Assembly: GCA_030832825.1 (NCBI GenBank)
Contig: JAURIJ010000008.1
Location: forward strand, 53,735 to 117,734
Direction: 5' to 3'
Origin: Gammaproteobacteria bacterium
Lineage (GTDB): Bacteria; Pseudomonadota; Gammaproteobacteria; Pseudomonadales; Pseudohongiellaceae
DNA length: 64,000 nucleotides
In this document: positions 19,553-28,410 of the stretch, one piece after another
How the letters are laid out: each line of letters begins with the position of its first letter
Position numbering within the stretch: the stretch's first letter is position 1
Notes under the pieces: generated by a model
Told to the model about the DNA's origin: nothing
The model's database searches: none
What the model saw: only the letters and a program-made list of their open reading frames with translations
Translations under genes and position numbers: made by a program

Positions 19553-20542
19553 TCAGGCCAGCAAGGCGCGCTTGGCGAGATTGTCCACCAGGTGCATCTT
19601 GTAGCCATTGTGCGTCAGCGGCTCTGCGCCATTGCTGGCCAGTGTGCCTATCGTCATGGCGGTGGCTTCGCCACGCGCCTTGCCGCGCACGGCTGCTTCC
19701 ACGGCCTCAAGGCGTCGCGGTGTGCACTGCACGGCACCGGCCACGAAACGCGAGTCCTGAATCACACCGCCGGATTCGCGCATGGCGACCGCAATGCTCA
19801 CCAGTGCGAAGTCCCAGACATTGCGATCCGCCACCTTCTCGAAATAGAACGTGGCATTCGCCCAGGTATTGGGAATGCGGACGGCCGTGAGAATCTCGCC
19901 AGGCTGCAGGACGGTGGTGTGACGGATATCGACGTTGGGACCCACGAAGAAGTCTGCCGCCGGCACCACACGCTCGCCGGAAGTGCTGCGAATCACCATG
20001 GAGGCATCCAGCGCCACCAGCGCGGGCGCTGTGTCGGAAGGCGTCACCGCCACGCAGCGGCTGGCGCCGAAGATGGCGTGTTCGCGATTCATTCCCTGTG
20101 GGGTATCGGCGTAGCAGAGGTTGCCCCCGGCGCGATAGCAGGACAGTCCGCGGCGGTAGTACCAGCAGCGGACATCCTGCACGAGGTTGCCGCCGACCGT
20201 TCCCACGTTGCGAATCTGCGGACTGGCCACCTTGACGGCAGCATCAGACAGCAGGGAGTAGCTGGCCCTGATCAGCGGATTGGTGGCAACCTCTGTCAAG
20301 GTGGTCAAGGCACCAATCTCCAACCCCGACGCAGTTTCGCGAATGCCGCGCAACGCTTCGATGCCGTTGAGGTCGATCATCGCCTCGGGCGATTTGTTGC
20401 GATCCTTCAACCAGCCATAGGTATCCTGGCCGCCGCCGAGCAACCAGCCTCTCTCAGCAAGTCGAGAGGCCAGATCCAGCGCATCCTCTACCTGCACGGG
20501 CTGGTAGAGTTCGATATCGGGCATGACGTCATGTGATGGCAT
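19553..20542 (-). CDS. Molybdo-hydroxylase FAD-binding subunit with extra Fe-S cysteines (PaoB/YagS-like)
   Basis: FAD subunit of a xanthine dehydrogenase/aldehyde oxidoreductase family enzyme, moving electrons between FAD and Fe-S centres. 329 aa. FAD-binding segments WLLGGGQD near residues 33-40 and the conserved IRNVGTVGGNLVQD near 110-123 are visible. Three cysteines in VRCWYYRRGLSC and NLC (about 125-145) match the [4Fe-4S] insertion of the PaoB/YagS type. It is third in the operon order 2Fe-2S, Mo, FAD and lies seven bases after the Mo subunit stop. Confidence 0.88.
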   Translation of the reverse strand: MPSHDVMPDIELYQPVQVEDALDLASRLAERGWLLGGGQDTYGWLKDRNKSPEAMIDLNGIEALRGIRETASGLEIGALTTLTEVATNPLIRASYSLLSDAAVKVASPQIRNVGTVGGNLVQDVRCWYYRRGLSCYRAGGNLCYADTPQGMNREHAIFGASRCVAVTPSDTAPALVALDASMVIRSTSGERVVPAADFFVGPNVDIRHTTVLQPGEILTAVRIPNTWANATFYFEKVADRNVWDFALVSIAVAMRESGGVIQDSRFVAGAVQCTPRRLEAVEAAVRGKARGEATAMTIGTLASNGAEPLTHNGYKMHLVDNLAKRALLA

Positions 20543-20549
20543 AGTAACC

Positions 20550-22955
20550 TCAGAAAGTATTTATTTTCAGTGACTTGTTGTTATAGGTGTTTTGCGCCAC
20601 GTGCTCGATGATCATGTCGGGCGTCACCGGGGTTCGATTGAACAGGTGGCCATCCAATGCATCGGTCAGAGCGCTCATGATCGCCGCTGCAGCACACCCC
20701 ATGGCAGGCTCCCCGATGCCCCGGGCGCCAAACGGGCTCTGCGGATCCGGCAGATTGACGGCTGCCGTATGCATGGCCCTGGGCACATCCAGGAAAGTCG
20801 GAGGCTTGCTCTGGTAAAGGCCGACGTTCGCAGGCAGACCATTCTGCGGGTCGTACACATGACGCTCGAAGCCTGCCATGCCGAAGCCCCACACCCCACC
20901 ACCATTCATGCCGTGTGACAGCCCCTTGGGATGAACCACGGTGCCGCACTCCGCCACAGCGGTGTAGTCGCGAATTTCATACTTGCCAGTATCCAGATCC
21001 AGCTCCACTTCCGCGAAGGCGATTGCCAGCCCGGGAGCGGTGCCGTTCTTCTCGAGATTGTCCTTCGCCACACCGACCAGACCAGTGCCGGTAATCTTCT
21101 GCACGGCCAGTTTCGTCAGGTCGTTGATGTCCTCGGGATATTCCGCACCACTGAACTTGCCGCCCAGCGTGATGGCGCGCTGCGCGGCTTCGGCATAGGT
21201 CAGCCCTTGTGCCGGAGTCGCTGTCTTGAAGACCCGTGTGCCGTCGATACTGAAATCATCCGGCGAGCCTCCCAGCTCGGCTGCAGCGATCTCCTTCATC
21301 TTGGCCACGGCGTCCATGGCAGCGACATAGTTGGTGCGGGTATGCGTGAAGATGGTGTTGCTACCGCCCTGGCCGGAGCTGTGCGGCAAACCCAGATCGC
21401 TGTTGCCTCGCACAATTTCGCAGTTCTCCCAGCTGCACTGCAGGACTTCCGCAGCTGCTCGCACAGTGGCGGCATAGGAGTAAGTGCCGAGGTTGCCGAC
21501 ACCCGTATGCAGGTAGACCTTGCCGTCCGGCCCAATGCGCACGATACCGTCGAAACCGTTGTTGCCCGCAGCGTGATAGCCCTCGCCGACACCGATGCCG
21601 ATCACCTTGCTGCCATTGCGACGCGGCTGGTTGACCTTGGCCTGCCAGTCGAACATCTGCGCGCCCATATCGATGGCTTCACGCATGTAGGCGCTGGTCA
21701 CGGGACCCTGGTTTGCTTCGACCAGCGAGTTGTGGTCCGGTGCATTGATGCGACGGAATTCCACGCGGTCCATGCCGAGCTGACGCGCAGCTTTGTCCAT
21801 GACTGGAGCGAGGATCGCATGCATCTCGTTCTGGCCCGGACCACGCTGAGCACCGCGAGGGGTGGTGTTGGTGAAGACCGAGGCACCGCGGAAACGCATG
21901 GCGGTGGGCTGGTAGGACACAGAGATGGCGCCTGCAGACGACGAACCACTGCCGGAGCCACTGGATCCGCCATCGTTGACGATGACGACATCCACTGCTG
22001 CCACCTTGCCGTCCGGCTTCACGCCGACCTTGATCCATCCCTGCATGCCGGAGCGTGCGGAGCCGATGAAGAACTCCTCTTCGCGGGTGATACGCACCTG
22101 CACCGGACGATTGACCTTGCGCGAGAGATAACCGGCAATCGACATGAACGGGTATGGTCCGATACGAGAACCGAAGCCGCCGCCGGTTGTCTCGTTGATG
22201 AAGACCAGCTGGTCCAGTTCGATGCCCAGCATACGAGACAGCGGAGCATTGGCCGCACTCTGACTCTGCAACGATCCATGGAAATAGCAACGACCGTTCT
22301 CCCAGTAGGCCATGCACGTGCGCGGCTCCAGGGAATGGTGCGGATACCCTGCGGTGACGAAGGCCTCCTCGACAATCACGGTGGATTCGGCGAAAGCCGC
22401 TTCCAGATCGCCATAGGACCACTCGGTGGTGAACTGTGCATCTGGCTCGCGTCCGGCACGGAAGTCTTCCACCGCCTGGCGCGTCCACTTCAGTGGACGC
22501 AGTTCCATGCCGTTCTCGCCGCGCATCATCACGTTGCCTTCGGGATAAGCATTCGGACCACCTTCCACCAGACTGTCCAGCGGGTCCACCACAAAGGGGC
22601 GGCGCTCGATGTTCATGCGAATGCGTTCGAGCGCATTCTCCGCAATCTGCTCGCTGATGGCGGCGATCGCGAGAATGGGTTGCCCGACATAGGTCAGTTC
22701 ATTGGAAAGTGCGGGCACCCCCGGCCTTGCGGCGGCCGGCAGATCTTCCGCTGTCAGGATGCCGACCACGCCGTCCATGCGCAGGGCTTCTGATACATCG
22801 ATGTCCCGCACCATGCCACTGGGCACAGGGCTGGTGAGCAGGCGGGCAAAGACCATGCCCTCTCGTCTGAAGTCTTCGGCGTAACGTGCTGCGCCGGTGA
22901 TCTTGCCTTGCGCACAAGGCGGCGTGAAATCCTTGCCGATATGCATGTAGCTCAT
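20550..22955 (-). CDS. Molybdo-hydroxylase molybdenum-binding catalytic subunit (PaoC/CoxL family)
   Basis: Catalytic subunit that hydroxylates an aldehyde or N-heterocycle at a molybdenum cofactor. 801 aa. Visible motifs include GGGFGSR (about residues 260-266), PRGAQRGPGQNE in the cofactor region, and near the C-terminus GARGIGEPAMG with the conserved catalytic glutamate. It has no signal sequence of its own, so export would need the Tat signal on the 2Fe-2S partner. The start overlaps the end of that gene by four bases. The substrate cannot be read from the sequence; an aldehyde oxidoreductase is most likely from similarity to PaoC. Confidence 0.88.
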   Translation of the reverse strand: MSYMHIGKDFTPPCAQGKITGAARYAEDFRREGMVFARLLTSPVPSGMVRDIDVSEALRMDGVVGILTAEDLPAAARPGVPALSNELTYVGQPILAIAAISEQIAENALERIRMNIERRPFVVDPLDSLVEGGPNAYPEGNVMMRGENGMELRPLKWTRQAVEDFRAGREPDAQFTTEWSYGDLEAAFAESTVIVEEAFVTAGYPHHSLEPRTCMAYWENGRCYFHGSLQSQSAANAPLSRMLGIELDQLVFINETTGGGFGSRIGPYPFMSIAGYLSRKVNRPVQVRITREEEFFIGSARSGMQGWIKVGVKPDGKVAAVDVVIVNDGGSSGSGSGSSSAGAISVSYQPTAMRFRGASVFTNTTPRGAQRGPGQNEMHAILAPVMDKAARQLGMDRVEFRRINAPDHNSLVEANQGPVTSAYMREAIDMGAQMFDWQAKVNQPRRNGSKVIGIGVGEGYHAAGNNGFDGIVRIGPDGKVYLHTGVGNLGTYSYAATVRAAAEVLQCSWENCEIVRGNSDLGLPHSSGQGGSNTIFTHTRTNYVAAMDAVAKMKEIAAAELGGSPDDFSIDGTRVFKTATPAQGLTYAEAAQRAITLGGKFSGAEYPEDINDLTKLAVQKITGTGLVGVAKDNLEKNGTAPGLAIAFAEVELDLDTGKYEIRDYTAVAECGTVVHPKGLSHGMNGGGVWGFGMAGFERHVYDPQNGLPANVGLYQSKPPTFLDVPRAMHTAAVNLPDPQSPFGARGIGEPAMGCAAAAIMSALTDALDGHLFNRTPVTPDMIIEHVAQNTYNNKSLKINTF

Positions 22956-23545
22956 GACAGTTGCCCCGAGGCGCGCATGACGCCATTCAAGTAGTGATCA
23001 TAGGCACCACAGCGACAGAGGTTGCCGGCGAGCGCATCGCGGGCTTCATCGCGGGTGGGTCTGGGATTGGACTTGAGGAGTGCGACTGTCGCGAGTACCT
23101 GACCGGGTGTGCAGAAACCGCACTGCGGGCCGAGCTCATCGAGGAAGGCCTGCTGGACGACGTGAAGCTGACCATCGGGCGACTGCAGACCCTCGATGGT
23201 GGTGACAGAGCGTTGCTTGACGCTGTGGGTCAGCATGGAGCAGGCATAGTGCGTCACATCATCCACGAGAACCGTGCAGGCACCGCATTCACCGCGGTTG
23301 CAGCCCAGTTTTGTGCCAGTCAGTTCCAGCTTGTAGCGTAGCGTGTGAGCCAGTGTCTCCTGGGGCAATACGTCGACACGGCGGGTACGTCCATTGACGT
23401 TGATGGAAATCAGTCTCTCGACCGCGGCAGCGGGTCGTGACTGGGCATTGGCGAGGTACACACCTGCGCCAGACATGGCGGCGGCACCGGAGTAGATCAC
23501 TCCCTTGATGAAACGCCTGCGTGTGAGTCGTGGATTCACTGACAT
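22952..23545 (-). CDS. Tat-exported 2Fe-2S subunit of the molybdo-hydroxylase (PaoA-like)
   Basis: Electron-transfer subunit. About 197 aa. The N-terminus has a twin-arginine signal, LTRRRFIKG at about residues 7-15, then a hydrophobic stretch to ANA-QS. The plant-type cluster is CNRGECGAC with a fourth cysteine downstream; the second cluster is CGFC ... CRCGAY. ATG at 23545 has GGAG five bases upstream and is the start that places the RR motif near the N-terminus. First gene of the operon. Confidence 0.9.
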   Translation of the reverse strand: MSVNPRLTRRRFIKGVIYSGAAAMSGAGVYLANAQSRPAAAVERLISINVNGRTRRVDVLPQETLAHTLRYKLELTGTKLGCNRGECGACTVLVDDVTHYACSMLTHSVKQRSVTTIEGLQSPDGQLHVVQQAFLDELGPQCGFCTPGQVLATVALLKSNPRPTRDEARDALAGNLCRCGAYDHYLNGVMRASGQLS

Positions 23546-23698
23546 GTTTCTCCGATATTGTTTTAAGTTGTCGGGAGGCATGCGACGACATGCAACTTGC
23601 AGTCGCACGCTGTTTGGCTAACGTCTAGGTGATTCGAAGCCTACACACTTTTGAGAAAAGGTCAAATAACGCCGGGCGCGGCGCGACTGGAGGCGAAT

Positions 23699-24930
23699 TC
23701 AGCTCTGCTGCGGGTTGCGTTGTGCCAACAGGGAATAAAGGTGCTCTTCGGCGACAGGTCTGGAGAAGTAATATCCCTGAGCAACGTCACAATCCAGGCT
23801 GGCGAGCAGGGCCGCCTCCTCAGCCTCCTCCACACCTTCGGTAATGATGCGGATGGCCAGATTGTCCCGCAGCGACAGGATGGACTTCACCAGCCCCATA
23901 ACCTTGGCGTCACGCCGCATCATGTGAATGAAGCTCTTGTCGATCTTTAGAGTATCGATGGGGTACTGATGCAGATAGGAAAGGGAGAAATAGCCGATGC
24001 CGAAATCGTCGATCACCACTCCAATGCCGAGTTCGCGACATCGATCCAGGGTCTGCTTGACATTCTTCGGCTGCTTCAGCAGAAGCCGCTCGGTGATCTC
24101 GAGATTCAGCCGACTGGCGCTGGTGCGGGTTTCATCGAGAATGCCATTGAAGCATTCCAGAAACCCCAGCTCGTCGAAGTCCGTGGATGACATGTTGACG
24201 CTGAAATGGACGCTGCCCAGATCATGACGCAGGTTGTCCAGACGCTTGATGAGTTGGCACACCTCACGCACACCTCACGCACCGCCCAGCGACTCGCTTC
24301 GATGATCAGCCCGCTGTCCTCCGCCATCGGAATGAAAAGGTCCGGCGGGATGAGCCCGCGCTCCGGATGTTGCCAGCGCATCAATGCCTCGAATCCGAGA
24401 ATGCGACCGCTGCCGATGGAGATGATCGGTTGGTAATGCAGGCGAAGTTGACCGGTGGCGATCGCCACCTTGAACTCATTGGCCATCTTGATGGCCTGCA
24501 CCACGTTGATCTGCTCGGCGTACTCCTTTTCCTGCAATTCTGGAGACTGTACACCGGTCGCATCGCTGGACAGCATCTGCGAACGGCGGAGGATATCGCG
24601 GTAACGCATCAGGATGACCTGCGCGATCAGACGCACGATTGGGTTGGCTCCGCGCACGCTGCGCGCGAAATCGTCCTTTGTGATCTCCAGCAGGCGACAG
24701 TTTTCCAGTGAACGTATCGTGGCGCTGCGCGGCTGATTGTCGACGATCGCCATCTCGCCGATGATGCTGCCGGGTCCACGTGTCCCCATGTCGAGCACGT
24801 TGCCATCGTCCTTTTCGACAACAATGCCAACCCGCCCCTCCTGAATGAAATACGCGCAGGTCCCTGCGTCTCCCTGGGCCATGATGACTTCACCGGCCTT
24901 CAAGAATTTTTCAGCATTGAGAGTATCCAT
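23699..24930 (-). pseudogene. Cyclic-nucleotide-binding/EAL c-di-GMP phosphodiesterase, frameshifted by an 11-bp duplication
   Basis: Upstream part (to about 24290): a cNMP-binding domain (GEVIMAQGDAGTCAYFIQEG, then GSIIGEMAIVDNQPRSATIR) and the beginning of an EAL domain with GFEALMRW. Downstream part in another frame: the rest of EAL with VNMSS, LEITE, VIDDFGIGY, LKIDKSF and ITEGVEE, so every catalytic motif is present. The break coincides with a perfect 11-bp tandem repeat; removing one copy restores WAVREVCQLIKRL and one frame of about 406 aa. The start is uncertain (24930, or 24960 in frame). A recent mutation, a reversible switch or a sequencing error are all possible. Confidence 0.85.
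24258..24279. repeat. Perfect 11-bp tandem duplication inside the EAL gene
   Basis: CACACCTCACG occurs twice in a row (24258-24268 and 24269-24279), followed by a three-base partial third copy. Eleven is not a multiple of three, so the extra copy shifts the frame of the EAL gene. Confidence 0.95.
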
Positions 24931-25040
24931 ACCTCGCTGCACCTTGTCGGGGTTCCACATGAACCAGCATGCGAAATTCACTCAAAATTTGAATACAAGC
25001 GCATGATTTTATTAATCATATACCTCTATACGGAGATAGA

Positions 25041-26054
25041 TCAAATACTGCCCTGAAATGCCAGCAGCACTTTTTCCACAGCTTCGTCATCAATACCGAG
25101 GTGCGTTACCAGCCGCAACCTGCTTGCCGGGTTGATCATGACGCCCCTCGCGAGCAGTCGCTCGCTCAAGCGAGACAGGTCGAATTCGCTGCAATTCGCA
25201 TAGACCATGTTGGTCTGCAACGGCTCGACTGTCAGACCGAGCGCGCGCAAGCCGTCGCCCAGCCTTCGGGCCCTGGCGTGATCCTCAGCCAGACGATCAA
25301 CGTTGTGGCGCAGAGCATACAGCCCTGCAGCGGCAAGCACACCCGACTGCCGCATGCCTCCTCCCAGAACCTTGCGCCAGCGTCTCGCTGTGGCAATCAC
25401 GGAGGAATGCCCGACCAGCACCGACCCTGCGGGGGCCCCAAGCCCCTTTGAAAGACAGATGGAAACGGAGTCAAACATGTGAGTGAGTTCTGGAAGGCTC
25501 GTACCGCAGGCGATCGCCGCATTGAATATACGCGCTCCATCCAGATGCAATTGCAGGCCATGTGTTTGCGCAAAAGGCTTCAATGCCTGCAGATAGCACA
25601 AAGGCAGCACCCTGCCCTGCATCGTGTTCTCCAGACAGAGCAGTCTGGTGCGGGCAAAATGGAAATCAAGCGGCTTTATCACATCAGCAACCAGGCTCAG
25701 CTCCAGAGAACCATCCGCGCTGTTCTCGATCGGCTGGGGCTGGATGCCACCAAGCACCGCTGCGCCTCCTCCTTCGTAGCGATACAGGTGTGCCATCTGC
25801 CCGGCGACATACTCGTCGCCACGCTCGCAATGAGCCATCAGTGCACACAGATTCGACTGAGTCCCGGTGGGCAGAAAAAGTCCCGCTTCCTTTCCCGTCA
25901 TTGCCGCCAGGGTTTCTTCGAGCTTTCTCACCGTGGGATCTTCGCCATAGACGTCATCACCAAGGGCAGCCTCATGCATGGCCTTGCGCATTCCTTTACA
26001 AGGCAGGGTGACCGTGTCACTGCGAAGATCGATGAGTGCTTTGGCCGTGGTCAC
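25041..26054 (-). CDS. ltaE: Low-specificity L-threonine aldolase
   Basis: PLP enzyme cleaving L-threonine and L-allo-threonine to glycine and acetaldehyde. 337 aa. Early signature DLRSDTVTLP near residues 9-18, GDDVYGEDPT near 32-41, an LHLDGARIFNAA cofactor segment, and the PLP lysine in CLSKGLGAPAGS near 199-210. Good full-length match. It follows the GGCT/pyrophosphohydrolase pair by 18 bp and may be in one operon with it. Confidence 0.93.
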   Translation of the reverse strand: MTTAKALIDLRSDTVTLPCKGMRKAMHEAALGDDVYGEDPTVRKLEETLAAMTGKEAGLFLPTGTQSNLCALMAHCERGDEYVAGQMAHLYRYEGGGAAVLGGIQPQPIENSADGSLELSLVADVIKPLDFHFARTRLLCLENTMQGRVLPLCYLQALKPFAQTHGLQLHLDGARIFNAAIACGTSLPELTHMFDSVSICLSKGLGAPAGSVLVGHSSVIATARRWRKVLGGGMRQSGVLAAAGLYALRHNVDRLAEDHARARRLGDGLRALGLTVEPLQTNMVYANCSEFDLSRLSERLLARGVMINPASRLRLVTHLGIDDEAVEKVLLAFQGSI

Positions 26055-26072
26055 AATGACAATTCTCCCGAG

Positions 26073-26489
26073 TCAGCTAAGTGCGTCCGAACTGGAGCCG
26101 AGGGTAATTGAATTCCAGCGCCCTTCCCGGATGGGACGACGCCCGGCGACTGTTCCCTGATAAAGGTATATCCAAGCGACACCGAAGGCTGTCTGCAGTT
26201 CACCTCGGACATACAGACTTCGCTCTGGATTGGCAGGATCGAATTCTTCCAGCTGATCCAGCGCATGCAGAATCTGGCTGTCGATCTGATAAACCTCAAC
26301 CTCGATGCCATCAGAGACAGTCGATTTCGCACCCGGGTACTCTCCGAGGTCGTACAACACGATGGCAGGCGACACATAAGTACCGAGAAACATCGCATTG
26401 GCCAGCCAATGTGCATTGACATTGCCACGCCGCAGTGTTCCGTACACCGCAACAAGACATACTCGATCAGCCGGTTCGACCGCAGACAT
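26073..26489 (-). CDS. Gamma-glutamylcyclotransferase (AIG2/GGCT)-like protein
   Basis: About 138 aa. The N-terminal VAVYGTLRRGNVNAHWL matches the conserved YGTLRxG substrate loop of the GGCT fold, and later YDLGEYPG and EEFDPANP fit the family, in which a glutamate acts as general acid/base. Likely releases 5-oxoproline from a gamma-glutamyl compound or acts on gamma-glutamylamines; the substrate is unknown. The start at 26489 lies one base after the stop of the upstream pyrophosphohydrolase, indicating coupling; the longer frame to 26672 is an overlap artefact. Confidence 0.8.
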   Translation of the reverse strand: MSAVEPADRVCLVAVYGTLRRGNVNAHWLANAMFLGTYVSPAIVLYDLGEYPGAKSTVSDGIEVEVYQIDSQILHALDQLEEFDPANPERSLYVRGELQTAFGVAWIYLYQGTVAGRRPIREGRWNSITLGSSSDALS

Positions 26490-26490
26490 G

Positions 26491-26838
26491 TCAGTAATCC
26501 GAATACTTTCGAGCACTGCCTCGCACAAGCTCGGCGGGATATTTGTCTTCGTTCTTCTCCATCTTCTGAACGACCGCCGCGGCGATGTCCACATGCAGTC
26601 GATCAGCCAGGCGCACCAGGTACACCTGTACATCAGCGATCTCATCGACGACGCGCGCGAGCGTCTCATCACTCAGTCGCTCGGACTGTTCCTCGGTAAG
26701 CCACTGGAAGATTTCGACGAGCTCGGCCGCCTCGACGCTGAGCGCCATCACCAGATTCTTGGGCGAATGAAACTGCTCCCAATCCCTCACTTCGGCAAAG
26801 CGCCGAGCACGGATCTTGATATCTTCGAGATCAGACAT
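26491..26838 (-). CDS. MazG-like nucleotide pyrophosphohydrolase (RS21-C6/dCTPase type)
   Basis: House-cleaning enzyme that hydrolyses (d)NTPs to monophosphates. About 115 aa. The all-alpha NTP pyrophosphatase metal-binding motifs are present as EAAELVEIFQW near residues 36-46 and DEIADVQVYL near 64-73. The single-domain small form resembles RS21-C6/DCTPP1 rather than full MazG. I place the start at MSDLEDIKIRARRF; an upstream extension to 26985 has no family similarity. Its stop and the next gene's start are one base apart. Confidence 0.86.
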   Translation of the reverse strand: MSDLEDIKIRARRFAEVRDWEQFHSPKNLVMALSVEAAELVEIFQWLTEEQSERLSDETLARVVDEIADVQVYLVRLADRLHVDIAAAVVQKMEKNEDKYPAELVRGSARKYSDY

Positions 26839-27060
26839 GTGACTTGCATGACTCCTGTCGAAATTCTGGAATTCATTCACGACACGGGATGGTCGGAACT
26901 GTGCATTCGAATGCGAAACTACAGTGACTTGCAGGCGGGACGCAATGGAATTCTTGCTAGTGCAGAACGGGGGCAATTGACGCATCTGCCTGATTGAATT
27001 ACCAAAACAGGTGCTTTATTCTGTCGATCCATTTAGCAATCCTAGGGAGAGTCCTCCGCC

Positions 27061-28134
27061 GTGTTCAATTACAACAAAAGTATCAAAACTGCACTGATGT
27101 CACTGACAGCAGCAGTCGCTGTCATTCCCATGCTGAGCATGGCGCAACCCGATATGGAGCCAACCAACAGTCTGCCCAACCCCTATCAGACCATCGAAGG
27201 CTGGGCCAAGATGCCCGCAGGAAGAGCCTGGGGTTCAACAAGTGCTGTGGACGTCGATATCGACGGGACCAGCATCTGGGTCGGAGAACGCTGTGGGGGC
27301 AACGTCGGCCCATGTGCGACGACAAACCTCGACTCCATCTTCAAGTTTGACGCCAACGGCAACATGGTCACCAGCTTTGGCGCTGGTCTCGTGATGTGGC
27401 CCCACGGCATTCATGTCGACTTCGAAGGCAATGTCTGGGTGACAGACGGCCGCGACAACCGCGCCCAGGATGGCTCCGTATCCGGTGAACTCAAGGGACA
27501 TCAGGTACTGAAGTTCAGCCCGGAGGGCGAATTGCTCATGCGTATCGGCGAGCCTGGCGGCGCGCGTGAACCCGGTTACCTGTTCCAGCCCAACGATGTT
27601 TACGTTGCGCCGAACGGTGACATCTTCATCGGTGAAGGGCATTCCAACGCCGCAGGATCGACAGCGCGCGTATTGAAGTTCAACAGCCAGGGGCAATTCA
27701 TCAAGTCATGGGGATCTCTTGGTACCGGTCCGGATCAGTTCCAGCAACCGCATTCTCTCGCCATGGATTCACAGGGGCGTCTCTTCGTGGCTGACCGTGG
27801 CAATAACCGGGTTGTAATCTTCGACCAGGAAGGAAATCGTCTGGACACGTGGTATCAATTCAGCCGTAACAGCGGATTGTATATCGACAAGAACGATATC
27901 CTTTACGCAGCAGACTCTGAATCCGGCTCGGTGAATCCAGAGCACGTAGCATGGCTGCGTGGTATACGCATTGGCAGTGCCATTACTGGCGAGCTGACTG
28001 CGTTCATTCCAGATCCGAATCCGGACTGCACAGGCACCTGCACAGCGGAAGGCGTTGTCGCTGACCGCAATGGCGTTATCTACGGGGCAGAAGTGGGCCC
28101 TGTGGGTGGCATCAAGCGTTACGTTCGCCAGTAA
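27061..28134 (+). CDS. Exported NHL-repeat beta-propeller protein
   Basis: About 357 aa from a GTG start preceded by AGGGAGAG. A signal peptide covers about residues 1-28 (hydrophobic ALMSLTAAVAVIPML, cleavage near SMA-QP). The rest is NHL-type beta-propeller repeats: WPHGIHVDFEGNVWVTDG, FQPNDVYVAPNGDIFIGEG, FQQPHSLAMDSQGRLFVADR and a final CTAEGVVADRNGVIYGAE. The closest known fold is the peptidyl-alpha-hydroxyglycine alpha-amidating lyase/6-bladed propeller group, but I cannot assign catalytic activity. Stands alone on the plus strand, bounded by a strong terminator. Confidence 0.82.
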   Translation: MFNYNKSIKTALMSLTAAVAVIPMLSMAQPDMEPTNSLPNPYQTIEGWAKMPAGRAWGSTSAVDVDIDGTSIWVGERCGGNVGPCATTNLDSIFKFDANGNMVTSFGAGLVMWPHGIHVDFEGNVWVTDGRDNRAQDGSVSGELKGHQVLKFSPEGELLMRIGEPGGAREPGYLFQPNDVYVAPNGDIFIGEGHSNAAGSTARVLKFNSQGQFIKSWGSLGTGPDQFQQPHSLAMDSQGRLFVADRGNNRVVIFDQEGNRLDTWYQFSRNSGLYIDKNDILYAADSESGSVNPEHVAWLRGIRIGSAITGELTAFIPDPNPDCTGTCTAEGVVADRNGVIYGAEVGPVGGIKRYVRQ

Positions 28135-28155
28135 CAGCCTGAATTACCGCAAATG

Positions 28156-28185
28156 AAAAGGGCGTCCATTTGGACGCCCTTTTTT
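28156..28185 (+). terminator. Rho-independent terminator after the NHL gene
   Basis: AGGGCGTCC (28159-28167), loop ATTT, GGACGCCCT (28172-28180), then TTTTT. A preceding A-run means it could also serve the tRNA-Pro transcript from the minus strand. Confidence 0.9.
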
Positions 28186-28187
28186 AT

Positions 28188-28264
28188 TGGTCGGGACAGC
28201 AGGATTTGAACCTACGACCCCCACACCCCCAGTGTGGTGCGCTACCAGGCTGCGCTATGCCCCG
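28188..28264 (-). tRNA. tRNA-Pro (anticodon GGG)
   Basis: 77 bases including encoded CCA. The acceptor arms CGGGGCA and TGTCCCG pair (with one G-U), the anticodon stem-loop is CACACTGGGGGTGTG with anticodon GGG, and the T arm has GGTTCAAATCC. It is downstream of merR and ihfA, where tRNA-Pro also sits in pseudomonads. Confidence 0.96.
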
Positions 28265-28410
28265 AAATCTTGAATTTGAAACGAAGTCTTCTGAAGTGTA
28301 TCTGGAGGAAACCCTGCGTTTGCAGAATATCGCCTTGTGCGTCTTTCAGCGTGAAGAATCGCTGGAAGTTATTGCCACCTCTTTGAAGCGGCGGCAATTC
28401 TACCGCATTT

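Noticed and set aside
20931..22793. 620-codon plus-strand frame opposite the molybdenum subunit
   Set aside because: Antisense shadow of a gene with clear catalytic motifs.
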